A stretch of DNA of 64,000 bases from the NCBI GenBank assembly GCA_036674765.1, contig JARVKI010000086.1, positions 124,001 to 188,000 on the forward strand, given 5' to 3'. The notes beneath the pieces are model-generated. The model searched no databases, was not told the DNA's origin, and was given only the letters and a program-made list of their open reading frames with translations. This DNA is from Seiridium cupressi. Its lineage: Eukaryota > Ascomycota > Sordariomycetes > Amphisphaeriales > Sporocadaceae. The translations under genes and the position numbers were made by a program. Below are positions 33,341 to 45,194 of the stretch, piece by piece (positions within the stretch are counted from its first letter, which is position 1; each line of letters opens with the position of its first letter).

Positions 33341-35557
33341 ATGGAGACCTCCGCGCCGAAACGACGGAAGACTTCACCAACTTCAAGTGTTCAATTGAGT
33401 GGATCAGATGCGTCCGCACCTTCGTCGTCAAGCGAAGCAACAAGACGCTCAAGTGGGAGGCGACGCCCGTCCTTCGCCTCGCCAACCAGAGCCAGCCTTG
33501 CGCGGACCAATCCGGACTTGCTCATACGGCGCAATATCAAAGGTGTAATCACCCAAGCCCGCCCGGCGGCGGATTCGCAACCACCGACCGTTGGTGGTGA
33601 TGAGGGTGATGAGGGGGACGAGCAGGCAGTGACAGCGCAGTTGGAAGGCGCATCAGAGAACAGGCCGACGTCAGACCCTATTGCGCCTGAAACAGGCACA
33701 GGGCCGACAATATCAGAGCCTCAGAGTCCCATTCGACGATCCTTGGGAGGAATGCGCGGGAAGCCACGACGGTCCTTGAATAAGCCGTCTCCCCGACCAC
33801 TTCCACCACCCTCGGCACAAGAAGAGGAGTTGCTAGATCCTTTTAAGGGGAGGATGCTGCGTCGATCTCCGCCACGTGGTGTGCTACCTCCGCAAGAGCC
33901 AGAAGAGCCAGAATTACCACCTACGCCGACAGAGAAGGGCATCTCAGATCCGAATGCAGTCAATTCGTCGCCAATGGGAATACACAACACACCGTCCAAA
34001 CGACCTAGGAGGAGTAGGGCGCTTGCAGACAAATTGCGGAGTGGCAGTTCGCCCCTGAAGCAGCTACCCGTTCGACCGATTGATCTCCGACTTACCCCGA
34101 AGGGACCTTCACAGGCCCCCGGGACAACTTCGAAGACAGCATTGACTATATTCGGAAACCCATCCTCACAGCCTGCAAGAAGAGCACCGAAAACGACTTC
34201 GACGGTTGAGACTGAGCCGAATCTTCAGAGGGAACAAGATGACGTTCCTATTGGCAAACCACACCCCGCGCGAGGCGTTCAAGATTTCGATCCGTTCCGG
34301 GAAAAAAAGCACTTGCGCGACTTTCTACTCGCAGAAGCTGCGCAGCTAGAAGCAGATCTAGAAACTCTGCAGAATGAGAATGATATGCTGTATGCAGAGC
34401 AACAGCGTCGCCGGTTCTCATCGGCCGTGTATGAACCCAAAGACCCAACAACCCTAATTGACATACTCGGCCGGCATGTTCTTCCCCTGGAGAAGGAACA
34501 GCTACCGGAGCCATCACAGATGTGGCTCGACACGGCCTTAGACCCGGTATCTTTCCTACCTTTTGGTAATCAGTCGGTCGTTCTGCCCAACCCTTTTCAG
34601 CCAGCGGGGGAGGAACACGACCAACCACCGCCCATATCACATCACCCCATAGCCTTGACAGCAGATGAAGAGCTGCCATACCTTCGATTATTTACGCCAC
34701 TGAGCTTCACGTCAACTACAGCATTTGTGCCTCGCAATCTTGACGATGACGATGAAGCAGGACCTTTGATGCACCAATACAACATTTCAGTTTCCTCGAA
34801 TCCCCCGGGGTTATTTGCGGCGCGGATAGAAATGCTCGTCAATACCAAGACTTTGTCAATATCTGAACTCGCCGTACCAAAATTGGAGCCTGCAGCAGTT
34901 ACCGAACTCGGGCCTTTTGTCACAAAGATCCTTGACAGCGAGGCGGGATCTGTGAGTGCTCTCAAACGGAACATTAGCGTCCTTACCTGGGCGATGGCCG
35001 AGTGGACCAGGCTGGCCAGCAGGCGGGCGAGGTTTTGGTGTCTTGTCACCAAAGAACTTGGGGATGAGCGGGGTGTCCTGGATTGCGCAAAGCAAATGCG
35101 AGAAGGGAGAAGGAGAAAGCGTTCTCAGAAAGATTCGGACGATTCCAATGCGGAAAGCTCAGATGAAGACGTGGACAGCGCAAGAAAGGAGCGGTTCGCC
35201 AAAAGCCAGCTACTTCCATTGCTTGGGCGCCCCAGCTTTGACTTGGATTTGAGTCTAGGCGGACAGACTGAGGTCGAGTTGAGGGTCAACTGGAACATTG
35301 GGTTTGACTGGACCGGAGAGGGGCATAATACGATTGGGGTTCTGGTCCAGGCACCTGCAAAGTGTAAATGCGTCCCAAGATTTAAACTAAAAGTGAAATA
35401 CTCGCTGACAACTTTTTATACAGGGCACACTCAAGATGAAAGGGGAAGCTTAACAGGCATCCCAGCTTTGTTCGACAAACTTCTGCAGGATGGTAGCGAG
35501 CCGATATATGCTCTGAAAACTGTAGTTGCACTCCTCGTTGGAGACGGGGAGACATGA
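33341..35557 (+). CDS. Large basic nuclear protein, possibly an inner-kinetochore component
   Basis: Exons 33341..35363 and 35424..35557 encode 718 aa. The 60-bp intron uses donor GTAAATG and restores Trp in KWHTQDERGSLTGIPALF. The start at 33341 (METSAPKRRKTS) begins with a basic nuclear-localisation-like cluster. Residues 1-300 are disordered, rich in Ser/Pro/Arg, with repeated RRSLGG/RRPSF-type phosphorylation sites. A short coiled coil (KKHLRDFLLAEAAQLEADLE to LQNENDMLYAEQQRRR) follows. The C-terminal half is folded and ends in an acidic-basic loop (KDSDDSNAESSDED) and conserved hydrophobic strands. The order disordered tail, coiled coil, then RWD-like fold is what fungal CENP-O/CENP-P type kinetochore subunits show. 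That assignment is inference from layout, not from a signature motif. Confidence 0.65.
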   Translation: METSAPKRRKTSPTSSVQLSGSDASAPSSSSEATRRSSGRRRPSFASPTRASLARTNPDLLIRRNIKGVITQARPAADSQPPTVGGDEGDEGDEQAVTAQLEGASENRPTSDPIAPETGTGPTISEPQSPIRRSLGGMRGKPRRSLNKPSPRPLPPPSAQEEELLDPFKGRMLRRSPPRGVLPPQEPEEPELPPTPTEKGISDPNAVNSSPMGIHNTPSKRPRRSRALADKLRSGSSPLKQLPVRPIDLRLTPKGPSQAPGTTSKTALTIFGNPSSQPARRAPKTTSTVETEPNLQREQDDVPIGKPHPARGVQDFDPFREKKHLRDFLLAEAAQLEADLETLQNENDMLYAEQQRRRFSSAVYEPKDPTTLIDILGRHVLPLEKEQLPEPSQMWLDTALDPVSFLPFGNQSVVLPNPFQPAGEEHDQPPPISHHPIALTADEELPYLRLFTPLSFTSTTAFVPRNLDDDDEAGPLMHQYNISVSSNPPGLFAARIEMLVNTKTLSISELAVPKLEPAAVTELGPFVTKILDSEAGSVSALKRNISVLTWAMAEWTRLASRRARFWCLVTKELGDERGVLDCAKQMREGRRRKRSQKDSDDSNAESSDEDVDSARKERFAKSQLLPLLGRPSFDLDLSLGGQTEVELRVNWNIGFDWTGEGHNTIGVLVQAPAKCKCVPRFKLKVKYSLTTFYTGHTQDERGSLTGIPALFDKLLQDGSEPIYALKTVVALLVGDGET

Positions 35558-35882
35558 AGTCCATGAGCATGATGAACTGAGTACGAGTGCACGGTGATCT
35601 GGCCGCATGTTTGGAATGTCCAATTAGAGATGCTGGATAGCAAGCTGGGTGTTCCAGCCTTGAATTGACTACATGTCCGTCATGCCCACAGCTTTGAATG
35701 TCCCTGACGACGCCGTTCGACTAACTGCCATCTGTCTCGGTTGGTGCACAGAACTATATTGGCGTGTCTCGCAGATCAAGAGGAAATGCCGCCCTCATGT
35801 GTATTATGATTTTCTTTCGTCCTCCGATTAACTTGCCGAAAGCGGCGGTCGTCGATCGGAATGTGTTGCCCATATGTATTAC
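35558..35882. other. Short convergent spacer
   Basis: 325 bp of 3' flank between two convergent genes. Nothing else is seen. Confidence 0.5.
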
Positions 35883-36356
35883 CTAGTCGACATCGACACC
35901 CAGGCCTCGTAGGTCCTTCTTTGCCAACTCAATCTCGGCCATCAATTCCTTGTGTGCCTCGGGCACGTCGTTGAACGTCATGACATTCCAGCCAAGACGG
36001 AAGAGGAGGAAGGCGCCAAACGATACAAGCGCCCACAAAGGAAGCTGTTGTTCAAGGCCCGGTTAGTGGAAACTCAGAAGTCTATGGTGGAAGGTATATG
36101 GGATGTGGTAACGGCTCAGCGAGCCTACACCATGAATGAATCGAAACGTCGACAGGGAGCAGGGCCACGTACAACTGGGACAATCTCTGTCTGGATCGAC
36201 TCGGGAAGAGGGACAAGCTGAAGGAACAGGGCGAGGTAGAACTAGAAGCTTGAGTTAGTTGTATGGTGCAATGGCCAGGCTGGCGCATCGTGAAGAAAGG
36301 GGCCATACGGATGAGGCCAGGAGGGCAATGGAAATGGTCTGCTGTGCGCGCGTCAT
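35883..36356 (-). CDS. DPM3: Dolichol-phosphate mannosyltransferase subunit 3
   Basis: Three exons, complement(35883..36044, 36173..36241, 36309..36356), encode 92 aa with all introns in phase 0. No single open frame of the usual size reveals it. The protein starts MTRAQQTISIALLASS, then FYLALFLQLVPLP (helix 1) and LPLWALVSFGAFLLFRLGW (helix 2). The conserved cytosolic tail follows: VMTFNDVPEAHKELMAEIEL, then AKKDLRGLGVDVD. DPM3 is the small ER-membrane subunit that tethers and stabilises the catalytic DPM1 in dolichol-phosphate-mannose synthase, which supplies mannose for N-glycans, GPI anchors and O-mannosylation. Length and both helices match the family. It is convergent with the nuclear protein gene at its left. 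Confidence 0.9.
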
Positions 36357-39300
36357 GGTGACTGTCGGTCCGTCGATTTATCTGACGTAGACTGCTGCGA
36401 TCAATCGGTATTCCAAAGGCGACTTGTAGCTGAGCTTCTCTGCGGAGCGGGCTGAAGGAGTGACGTGAAGACCGAAAGTGGTGATGATACAGAAAGATGT
36501 TGCGGCTGCGATTGGAAGCCCCCTGTCGTTTAGGACACTTTTCGCGTGGTTCCAGCGCGTCGCTCTTGCACTGGTGACTGGGCAGCTGCTGTCGGGCCTG
36601 GAGCTTAAATTTCGGTGGGTCGTGCTCTGCCCACTTACCTGCATCTTCTGGCTGAGATGGGGTTCAAGGGATGATTTCAGATCTGCCTTGTAAACGCATT
36701 GCATGTGACAGGCTACATGCGATACGCCTATGAGAATGCAATGAAAGTATCAAGAAAACTTGAATTGAGAACGTACATGCATTCCCTAGAGCGACCTAAC
36801 CAAGAAAGATTGGTCAGGACGACCGCCATCGTGTATTTATTTCAATGTTGATGAGCATGGCTTGAGCTCAACCAAAGTGGAATGCTGTGTCTTGTCGCAT
36901 GGCACAGCTCACATCTTCCAACATGGACTTTTAGCTCAACAACCCGCAATCTGCTCTCACCATCCGCACTGACAGCGGCATTGCTCAAGGAACGTAGATC
37001 TCCAAAGCTTGGCATACCACAATCACTACCTAGGTATCAATCAATGACTGCCGAGCAAGGTAGGGTGCTTCAGGCCACGTCAGGGATGCAAGACAGCTCA
37101 GGATAATTACCTGTTACATGTAAACAGCCCGGGGAACTAATATCTCTTGGGCACTCTAGGTGACAGCAGACAGGTGAGTGGCAGATCATATGTGGGGGAG
37201 AGCAAGGTCTCATGTCCGAATAGCCACCGAGCTCATTATAACAAGTTACATCAAGTCAATCGGTGAGCAGCAATGATGGCCATCATTGTAACCGTCGCCA
37301 CGGGCGATCAAAGAAACGGTAGCGATGATAAACGACCCTGTCGCAACAGACTCTATACACCCGTGCCGCAGCCCTGAAGAAGTTCGTGTTGTTGCGATGC
37401 CAGTCTCGGGATCTTTACGAAGCCGTAGACACAGAAGCTGGCATACGTAAACTGCCCACTAGAAAAGTCGACACGAACTCGGTATATATTAAAGTAATAT
37501 AAACTGGCTTTGGAGGAGAAGAAAAAGCGGAACTACCACTTGTCAGCCTACCTGCCTACCTGCCACGAGTTTGTCGAGAGTAGATGTGCTGTTGGTCGTG
37601 GTGATCCTAGTGACCGATTGCTATCTCGCCGTCTCCTGTGCCCACCACTTCGTTGCCCTGCCTCTATGGGTTCATCCTCTTGATGATAAGGAGCTTTTCA
37701 CATGCTCATCATTGTCGTTCCATAACAAGGATCTTTAGTCTTTCCCAGTGGGAATTATTAGATGCAACGCTTCATGCTGATGAAGATCTCGTGAAACTTC
37801 CGAGCTTTGATCCGATATACATAGCAGTGTGAACTCATCTTCGTAATTTAGGATTGATGTGACAGTATCGAGAGTCTATCGGTATGTCATTTGGACGATT
37901 CCTTGAATTGCACCTGAAAATTGACCTTAATGACATTGTATTCAAGCCACCAACCTCGCTACAGATATAAGTGAAGTAATGGCCAGCCCTACAAGTTATG
38001 AAAACATAGCAAGAGGATACAGCGTAGGAAGCCTACCCGTTCTCCAAAGTAGCCTTTCGCATGGCCACGATAAACTCGGGAATCTGGAACTCGTTTGGAG
38101 GGAGGTGGGCATTGTTTCAGGATTCAAATCATACATATGGGCATTTGTTGTGCCCCATGCGTTTTTGAAGAGCCTGCCAACTAGGAAACCACTTCGCCGA
38201 TACGATACCTTGGGGAACGCGTTCGAGAACGTACTCGCAGGAACCGTCTCCATCGCGAATTTGCCGGCGTAAGGATCAATATCCACATGGCAGGGTCCTA
38301 CCCACTACAGTGTCCACTGCTCTTTGGTAGCCGGCAGGCCGGTCAGGCTTGAGGGGAGAGATGAGCTGAGAATGATGCCTTCCACAGCTGGTCAACGATC
38401 GCGAATCGTGGAACGAACTTTGCCAGCCCCTACCACTTTGGAATAACACATTTGGGAAGGCAATAGGTATCCCAAAAGGCTAGGTCAAGATGCCGCAGGC
38501 TAAGTCGGCCATCGAGGCGTCGGCCCGTCGAACTTTAACGGCAACATGTTAGCTGAGTGGCTTCAGATTAACTTCTCTCTCTCTTATTCCGAGGCCACAG
38601 CCTAATTTCGCCCTATTCTCGGTACGAACGCCGAGGACTAGCTGATGCAATAGACTGGACTGGTCCCTATGTCCTGGGTCAGTCGGCTTAGTGGATACTC
38701 ATCGCGATCCGAGGTAATGGCATTGGGCAACCTGAGGTCTTTGGACTTTCAGTCTGCAAGTGCCAGGTGCCAAGGCTTGACGGGACTGGCCCACTGACCA
38801 CTACCTAGTATACATAGGCTGATAATGACATTATGACGATCAGAGACAGTGTTGTTACTCCTCTTGGTAACATTCGCTTATCAAGTCGCCCGCAGGATAT
38901 TTTTCTTGGTTTGCTGGTATCTGTGCGTAACTGCGCGGACGAATAGGCTCGTCGATTTTCGACATGATTGGCGCAAGGATGCATCTCAAGGTCTCCAGTT
39001 CGCCGATCAATGACACTCACTCCAACTCCACCATAAACCCAGGTAACATGCAGGTTGCAGGTTGCACGGGCTGACGGCATTTGCTAATGCGTTTATGACA
39101 AGCAGGGATTAAAAACATGACCAGGAGATTTTGCTCCCCTTGCTCCTCTTAACACCCTGGGTCTTTACATATATCTGAGGGGATCCCATTAGTCAACTAA
39201 CATGAAGGAAACGAATTTGCGAGTCTAGACCCACCCAGATTTGGTGCGCGGCGTGTTCCATCTAGCCTCTTTTTCGGGAGCGTTGAGCAGCGCAGGCACG

Positions 39301-40591
39301 TGTTTTTCACGGTAGGGTTGGGGCCAGGGCCTACATCGCATACAATGTACATTGTAGTGGCTGCGGAATATTGCCGTATGGATGAAATATTCAGCTAATG
39401 CGATGCACTCGGCCTACTGGAGCCGACCCTCGCTACCAATCGGGATTTATCACCGCGATCTCGGCATATATACTCGGAGGTGGGTGGATCCCCAGTCTCA
39501 GGGGTTCGTCCAGTTTTCAATAGCCTTGTGAGCAAGACAGGTCTTGGCAGCTTTCATGGAACGCCAGAGGCTCCCCATTGCTGCGAGTAGTTGCACTACT
39601 ACTGTATGGTGCACGCGAGCCACTAACTAATGCGAGTCTGGCCTCGCTTTTAGATTGTTCTAGCGGCAAAAGCGTAGTGCACTTCCATGGCCGCCACCCT
39701 TAGACCTCGCCTTCCACGCGTCAGCAATTGAAGGACAAATGTGGCTGGCTACATTGTAGGTTACCTAGGTAGGTATGTCGAACTAATGTACGCTCCCGGA
39801 ATCTGAGAGCACTAGATGAAGCGATACCTACCGTACGGAATCATTTCCTTGGTGCTAGCGACCCAGCTGACGCCGGAACCGAAGTCTACCACATTTATTT
39901 GTCTGCTTGCTCCGGAGCTAATCAAGCCTCGCCCACGTTTGATGTGCGTCTGCCAGGTGTCTGTGTTTGTGTTTCATCAGAAGCATGGGGAAGAGTCTCA
40001 TAATGCCCATCACCATCCGGATAAGGAGATATGCGGTGCCCGGTAAGTGTTCGTGCATGATTCGGTATCCGCAACGCGGAACAAAACCTGTACGCCATAC
40101 TCAGGTGGGTCGGGATCTCCGTGCTTCAACCACGAACTAGCAGGCCTGAGCTGAACTTAAATCACCAATGCCAAGCGATACCACGTTGTGCGACAGTGTA
40201 CCACGTGGGGCGGGTTCTATAATGGGGTATGATGCTAATGCGGCTGCGAAGAGACCCTCTCAAGTTTCGGTATACCAGTGTTTCGACGAGGAAGCCCGCA
40301 CACTGCAAGATACGTACCCATGGATGAAGTGGAAGCGACATCTGCATTTCCCCACTATGTAGACATGTCAAGACTGGAGCCCGCCATCTGATGGACCCTC
40401 GCACTAAGGGATATCAGTCGCGATGTCACTGTCCTCGCTTAATGACTCGGACGTCCTAGCCAACCCGGCCTGTTGTTTGCATATATCCTCGTGTCTTCCT
40501 TTGCTTGATTATTCGATCTGGAGAAAGGAATTGCTGGTTGCCGTGGTCAAGCGTCACCAGTATCCGATTGCTTACCGAGGCGCTTCATGCA
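36357..40591. other. 4.2-kb spacer without supported genes
   Basis: No frame has a recognisable domain. The minus frame at 36378-36704 and the plus frame at 37979-38272 are short and lack splice context. An 8-bp motif (cctacctg) repeats in tandem near 37547-37562. The left end is the DPM3 promoter, and the right end is upstream of the membrane-protein gene at 40592. No terminal repeats or transposase-like frames are seen. Confidence 0.4.
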
Positions 40592-42522
40592 ATGGCATCC
40601 AAGACCGATTATCAAGTAGCCTCTCTGGCAGCTGGCTTCACACTCGGCTTTGGATTCCTGACAGTTTGGGAAGCGTAAGCACCATCTTGTGTCCCTTATT
40701 ACCTCCCTGGAGTTGTGGAGGTTGTGGAAATAAAGCCTCGAGAGTCAATTCCAAGGACTCCCAGAACTCCCAGAACTTATTCGGAAGAGTATTTGCTAAC
40801 TCAACGTCGGTGTAGACTTAAGCAGACGAGAAAGAACAAGAACCCCCTACGAAGCACATACATCTACATGTTATGGGGAGAAATCATAGCCAACCTGACC
40901 ATTGCCGTCATCGCTTGGTTATTCCTTGACGGTGTTTTATCATCCACGTGAGAATCCCAGCAGTACGAAAGGAAACCCGTACACTAACAAATGGCAACAG
41001 AGTTCCTGTGTTGTTTTTCATTGTAAGAGCGCACGCCTATAAGCGTGTTCGACAACATTACTAACCAATGTGGCTTAGCTGTTATTATGGGTGTTCGAGG
41101 TCCAGCTTCTGATGCAGATCATCATCAACCGGATAGCCATCATCCACGAGGATCGAAAGTTTATTAGTTGGATGAAATGGGGATCATTCCTAGGGATCCT
41201 CCTCATTGAGATACTTGTATTCTGCATTTGGATACCTGCGCACAGTAAGCATACTTCCAATACATGCCATGCCCTCCAAAGCCTGGGTTGCAAGTTTTCA
41301 CTTCCTGATTGGGTGTTCTTACGCCTTGACCCCGAGTTCCAACTCCCGACAGTCAACCGCATATATTCAAAGAAGAGACCGCTAACTTTGAGTGTTGTAG
41401 TGGACCCGCCTCCTAACCAACTGCAAGTCGATCCTCCGCGCTTTCTGAAAGTCACTCCGCTAATGATGGACATACAGATTCGTCAAAATCAACGATTACT
41501 GGGATGTAAGTAACCAACAATACCTCTTCACGCTTTTCAGAACCTACTTTAGGAGTTTAACTTCTAGACTGGGCGGTTTCGCTTTCGAAATATGAGCTCC
41601 AAGGCTGGAGAGTCCCCCGGCGTTCTTAGAGAAATAGCTGACCCCAAGTGTTTCAGAGGATATCTAAGGTGCTCATTCTCATTGTGGACGCTTATCTCAA
41701 TTATTATTTTCTTCGCGTGGTAAAGCAGCGACTCATAGATCAGTATGGCCTTAGTAAGCAATTTTTGGCATTATTTCATCCCTTCGTCTTCATGCTCTTG
41801 CGAGTTTTTCCATGGGCAACTGCTTCCCTGACGGACGCCTTTGCTCGTGAAGCCGAGCTTTAGCTCGATTGACCACCAACTATACTCAAAGAAAGCGCTG
41901 ACCCCATTTCTTATAGTGAAATATAAGCCACTCATCAGCTTCAATGCCAAGCTCATGGTCGTTTCTATCCTTATGGATGTGAGTTGGCTCGCCAAGCCCC
42001 CAGCAAAGGGTCCTAGTCACTGATTTGCTCTAGGCTATGTTGATCGGCCTGATGTCCCTTCCCAACCAAGTCGTTTACATCCAATTTCATCCGGTGGCAT
42101 ATATGGTCAAACTCAATATCGAGATGTCCATGGCCACGCTCATCACTCGTCTCGCTCGTCACGGCTCCAACGACGTTCACATGAACACACTCTCCGAGTC
42201 CGATCGCCGACGCCAATATGGAACCGATGAAAATGCCACGGCACCAGCCCGCGATGTTGGCTTGAAATCATTTACCAGGTCCAAGATACGACACGATCCC
42301 GACGACGTCGATCCTGTGCACGGGGGAGGCATTCAGAGAACGTACGACGTCAACGTCACAGTCCAACAATCCAACCCCGGGGAGAGTGCTCATAAGGGAC
42401 GCACGGTTATGTTTGATAAAATGGGAGAAGACGAGTTAGGCTTGACTTCTCATGCCGGGCATCCGAGAGGGAGTGTCAAAGAGGTCGATGGAAGGAGCTC
42501 CTTGACCAGCGACAAGTCCTGA
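40592..42522 (+). CDS. Fungal integral membrane protein (seven-helix type), nine exons
   Basis: Exons: 40592..40674, 40816..40947, 41001..41022, 41079..41244, 41401..41422, 41478..41505, 41657..41753, 41917..41978 and 42034..42522, total 366 aa with every phase closing. The start MASKTDYQVASLAAGFTLGF leads into helix 1. Family blocks: IINRIAIIHEDRK, LVFCIWIPAH, FVKINDYWDRISKVLILIVD, AYLNYYFLRVVK, GLMKYKPLISFNAKLMVVS, and LMSLPNQVVYIQFHPVAY followed by MVKLNIEMSM. The C-terminus is a polar, cytosolic-type tail of about 100 residues. The family is common in filamentous fungi and has no established function. Introns fall into two classes, about 53-56 bp (four) and 141-163 bp (four). Intron 5 starts with GC rather than GT (GCAAGT at 41423), the only choice that restores the conserved FVKINDYWD frame. 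Two exons are only 22 nt. Confidence 0.82.
40675..40815 (+). repeat. Long intron 1 with a short tandem repeat
   Basis: The 141-bp intron has donor GTAAGC, a branch site gctaac and acceptor gtgtag. Inside it the 9-mer ctcccagaa occurs twice in tandem near 40758-40775. It belongs to the long intron class of this gene. Confidence 0.5.
41423..41477 (+). other. GC-AG intron
   Basis: This 55-bp intron begins GCAAGT and ends tacag, with a branch-like gctaatga. No GT donor in the right phase exists. The GC donor joins PPNQ to FVKINDYWD, which the protein family requires. Confidence 0.7.
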
Positions 42523-42907
42523 ATCAATTGAGCTTGGATTATAGAGTATATGTATTCTTCTTTGTATTTGCACAGAGTTGCGAGTCTTCATGAACTATAG
42601 GGCATTAGGATCACAGCACTACCACGATGCTTCGCTTTTAGCAATCGATACCCAACACCATTCATCACAATACAATTTATTAAGGAAAACTATTTTAACA
42701 CGAGTCTACCATTTGGTCAAAGTTAAATAGGGCCTAGTGTCTTATGTTCCCATATCTCTCTAATTCGAGTTTCATAAATCATATAGCATACGTTCTATCA
42801 ACTTTTCAAGTTGTGGATTATCAAACCTTTGCGGTACAATCTTGGTCCAATTCTTTATCACCATGGATTCGTGCAACGTGCGTTGACATCCTGAATAGAT
42901 TGCTTGC

Positions 42908-42945
<38 letters not shown>

Positions 42946-43162
42946 TGGGCATTGCTGTAGTCACGAAGTATTTTCTGCTAACGTGCATCGGGTGTTGCCC
43001 GACTGTGGTTATACAATTCTCTGATTGACCATCATTAGACGAGGTGGAAAATTGCGGAAGTGCACGTTCATTAACAATCGTAGTGTAATCAATTAGCTAT
43101 AGGTAGAAATAAAAGACAATTACGACATTCCACACAAAAGCTTATCCGCGTGCCCAAACCCC
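42523..43162. other. Convergent spacer with a T27/A7 tract
   Basis: 640 bp between convergent genes. It includes a run of 27 T (42912-42938) followed by 7 A (42939-42945). The rest is AT-rich 3' flank with no gene. Confidence 0.5.
42912..42945. repeat. Homopolymer T27 then A7
   Basis: A direct run of T followed by A. It could be a hypervariable mononucleotide tract, the poly(A) remnant of a retroposed sequence inserted on the minus strand, or an assembly-sensitive site. Confidence 0.8.
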
Positions 43163-44023
43163 TTAGGCGAAGCATACCATGACCATAGAAATAAATGCCA
43201 GTCCTCCATACAGTACTTTAGTCCCAAGCCAAGGCTTCATAACTACAGTTCCAGCAGTTACCGGAGAAGAAGAACTAGTCGGGGCCGGATAATAGCCACC
43301 AGATGAAGAGACAGTGATGTGAGGAATAGTGGTTAAGCTCGACCTGCTGCTGCTAGACTTGCCATACGGCGAGTCTGAAAACGTCGATTTAACCAAACTT
43401 GTACTAGATGAGGATGAAGTGTCTTCACAAGCTGGTGAGCTGCTACCCGTTGTCTCGACTGGCAAGCCCGTGGACGTGACGCGGTGAGACGAAGAGGTAT
43501 TCGTCGCGGAGTAGGTAAGATAAGGAAGGAGACAAGAAAAGTCCTCTGATATATCGCAGGAAGATGTCGAAGTCGAGCTCGGCGTATCCAAGGTTGATAC
43601 AGGTCCAAATGGGCAGTAGGTATCAGTATAGGTGACGGTGCTAGTAACAGTATGGGTCGAAGTGGAAGAGGTGCAGTCGGGGTCGATAGTCTGGGATACT
43701 GGCATGTATCCACATGAGATTGAGCCAGTAGGTCCTCTATGACAAGTATATTGAACAGTCTCGGTTGAAGAGGGGACTATTACTGTTCGCGTGCTAATAG
43801 TGATTGCCAAAGTGCTGGCAATGACTTCGGTGGCGAAGTCGGTAATGTAAGTCGTCGGCAATGTAACCGGCAGGACGGTAGGCTCCGAGGGGAAAGCCAG
43901 TGTGATCGTCTTGACCTCGGTTACTGTCTGGACCGTAGTAAGGATCTCTTGTAGAGTCGTAATCTGCGACGAAACGATGGAAGGCAGCAGAGCTAGCAGG
44001 TAGAAGACGAGAAAGGATGCCAT
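43163..44023 (-). CDS. GPI-anchored Ser/Thr-rich cell-wall protein
   Basis: A single exon encoding 286 aa. Residues 1-19 are a signal peptide (MASFLVFYLLALLPSIVSS). The body is dominated by Ser and Thr, with stretches such as STSTHTVTSTVTYTDTYC, and includes a few cysteines in the middle third. Near the C-terminus a small-residue region (SSSPVTAGTVV) precedes a hydrophobic tail (VLYGGLAFISMVMVCFA), which fits a GPI attachment signal. It is therefore expected to be heavily O-glycosylated and fixed at the plasma membrane or cell wall. It has no catalytic domain, and low complexity prevents naming a family. Confidence 0.82.
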   Translation of the reverse strand: MASFLVFYLLALLPSIVSSQITTLQEILTTVQTVTEVKTITLAFPSEPTVLPVTLPTTYITDFATEVIASTLAITISTRTVIVPSSTETVQYTCHRGPTGSISCGYMPVSQTIDPDCTSSTSTHTVTSTVTYTDTYCPFGPVSTLDTPSSTSTSSCDISEDFSCLLPYLTYSATNTSSSHRVTSTGLPVETTGSSSPACEDTSSSSSTSLVKSTFSDSPYGKSSSSRSSLTTIPHITVSSSGGYYPAPTSSSSPVTAGTVVMKPWLGTKVLYGGLAFISMVMVCFA

Positions 44024-45194
44024 GGTGAATGAGTGACTGGTGTATTACTAATGATCAAAGAGTGGTTTGGATATACTGAGTCCACGAGCGAGATTCCAAG
44101 ACAGCCGGAGAGTTTTATTTACAATCATTCAACCTCCTGAATTGATGTCGTGGTACCTGGATCGTTTCTCGTTGGACATACCACTTTCAATTTCCCGGGT
44201 GAGATTGTTTGTTACAGTTGTGGTAGTACATCAAACGGTCAATTTCACAATTTGTATTCCTTAAGATTAGAATCTCTGACAAGACCAATTCCACTAAATG
44301 TAATACATGGTTTGCCGACGGTCAGGGTTCCGATCTACAATCGCACCATGTAGGATGTAATGTCAGAAATTGTGTCGAGGTTGGTCGCAATGTGCGACAT
44401 TGATTCCTACCTGTCCATCTTATGAACGGATCGAGTTCCCGCGGGTATTCAGGAACGAGAAAGACTAGATTGGAAGCCTTGCGCAATCGGTCACTGATCA
44501 ATACGAATTTCCAAGCGGGTTTACTTGTATTACTAAGATGTTGAGATGAGTGGGTGTGATGAGCTCCGTCAAGGCTACACAAAACGCCGATATCTCTTAT
44601 CTGGCAACACCGAGTTGCGCGAACTGCAGGTACTCGCTTTGCAATCTATCGTCGTGATGCGGAGACCTGCCCGTAGACCATTTACGTCCCGGGGACGAGC
44701 ATGATATTTCGCTGTGCTATCTGAAGGAACCACCGAGATGACGTGTAGAGGACGACTTTCCCAGACCATAAAACCTATTGAGATATGATGCATCTCGACT
44801 CGTGCACGACAAGATAACTCTTACTACATTTCCAAGTAAATGCTCGATAGCTACAAGTCTTGTCTACCATGAATCATGATCCTTCAGTGTGTGATGTCAC
44901 GTACTTAACAACATCCTGAGAATGTAGTGGCAACTTGTACTCGGGGTTGAAACGAATAAGCATCCTCGAATGGAAGTCGACTTGTTACAGGATGTCAGAC
45001 TCAAGGTTTTCACGACATTTCTAGCAGCTGTGCTGTACTAGGTTGATCTATATCAAGGACATATCACGGATCGTAGGTTACGAATCTGCCCATAATCAAA
45101 TTTCAGGATGAGGAAGAAGACAAGCCAAGCGACCGAATCGCTACATTAAGGTTTTGATACGCATGTATGTGAGACTCTGTAAGGCTGTACTCAT
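44024..45194. other. Intergenic, no supported gene
   Basis: 1.2 kb with only short frames lacking motifs. The left part is the promoter of the GPI protein gene. The right end is the 3' flank of the PQ-loop gene. Confidence 0.5.

Noticed and set aside
36378..36704. 108-codon minus-strand frame upstream of DPM3
   Set aside because: It overlaps the expected DPM3 promoter/5' UTR, shows no domain, and has a competing plus-strand frame of similar length.
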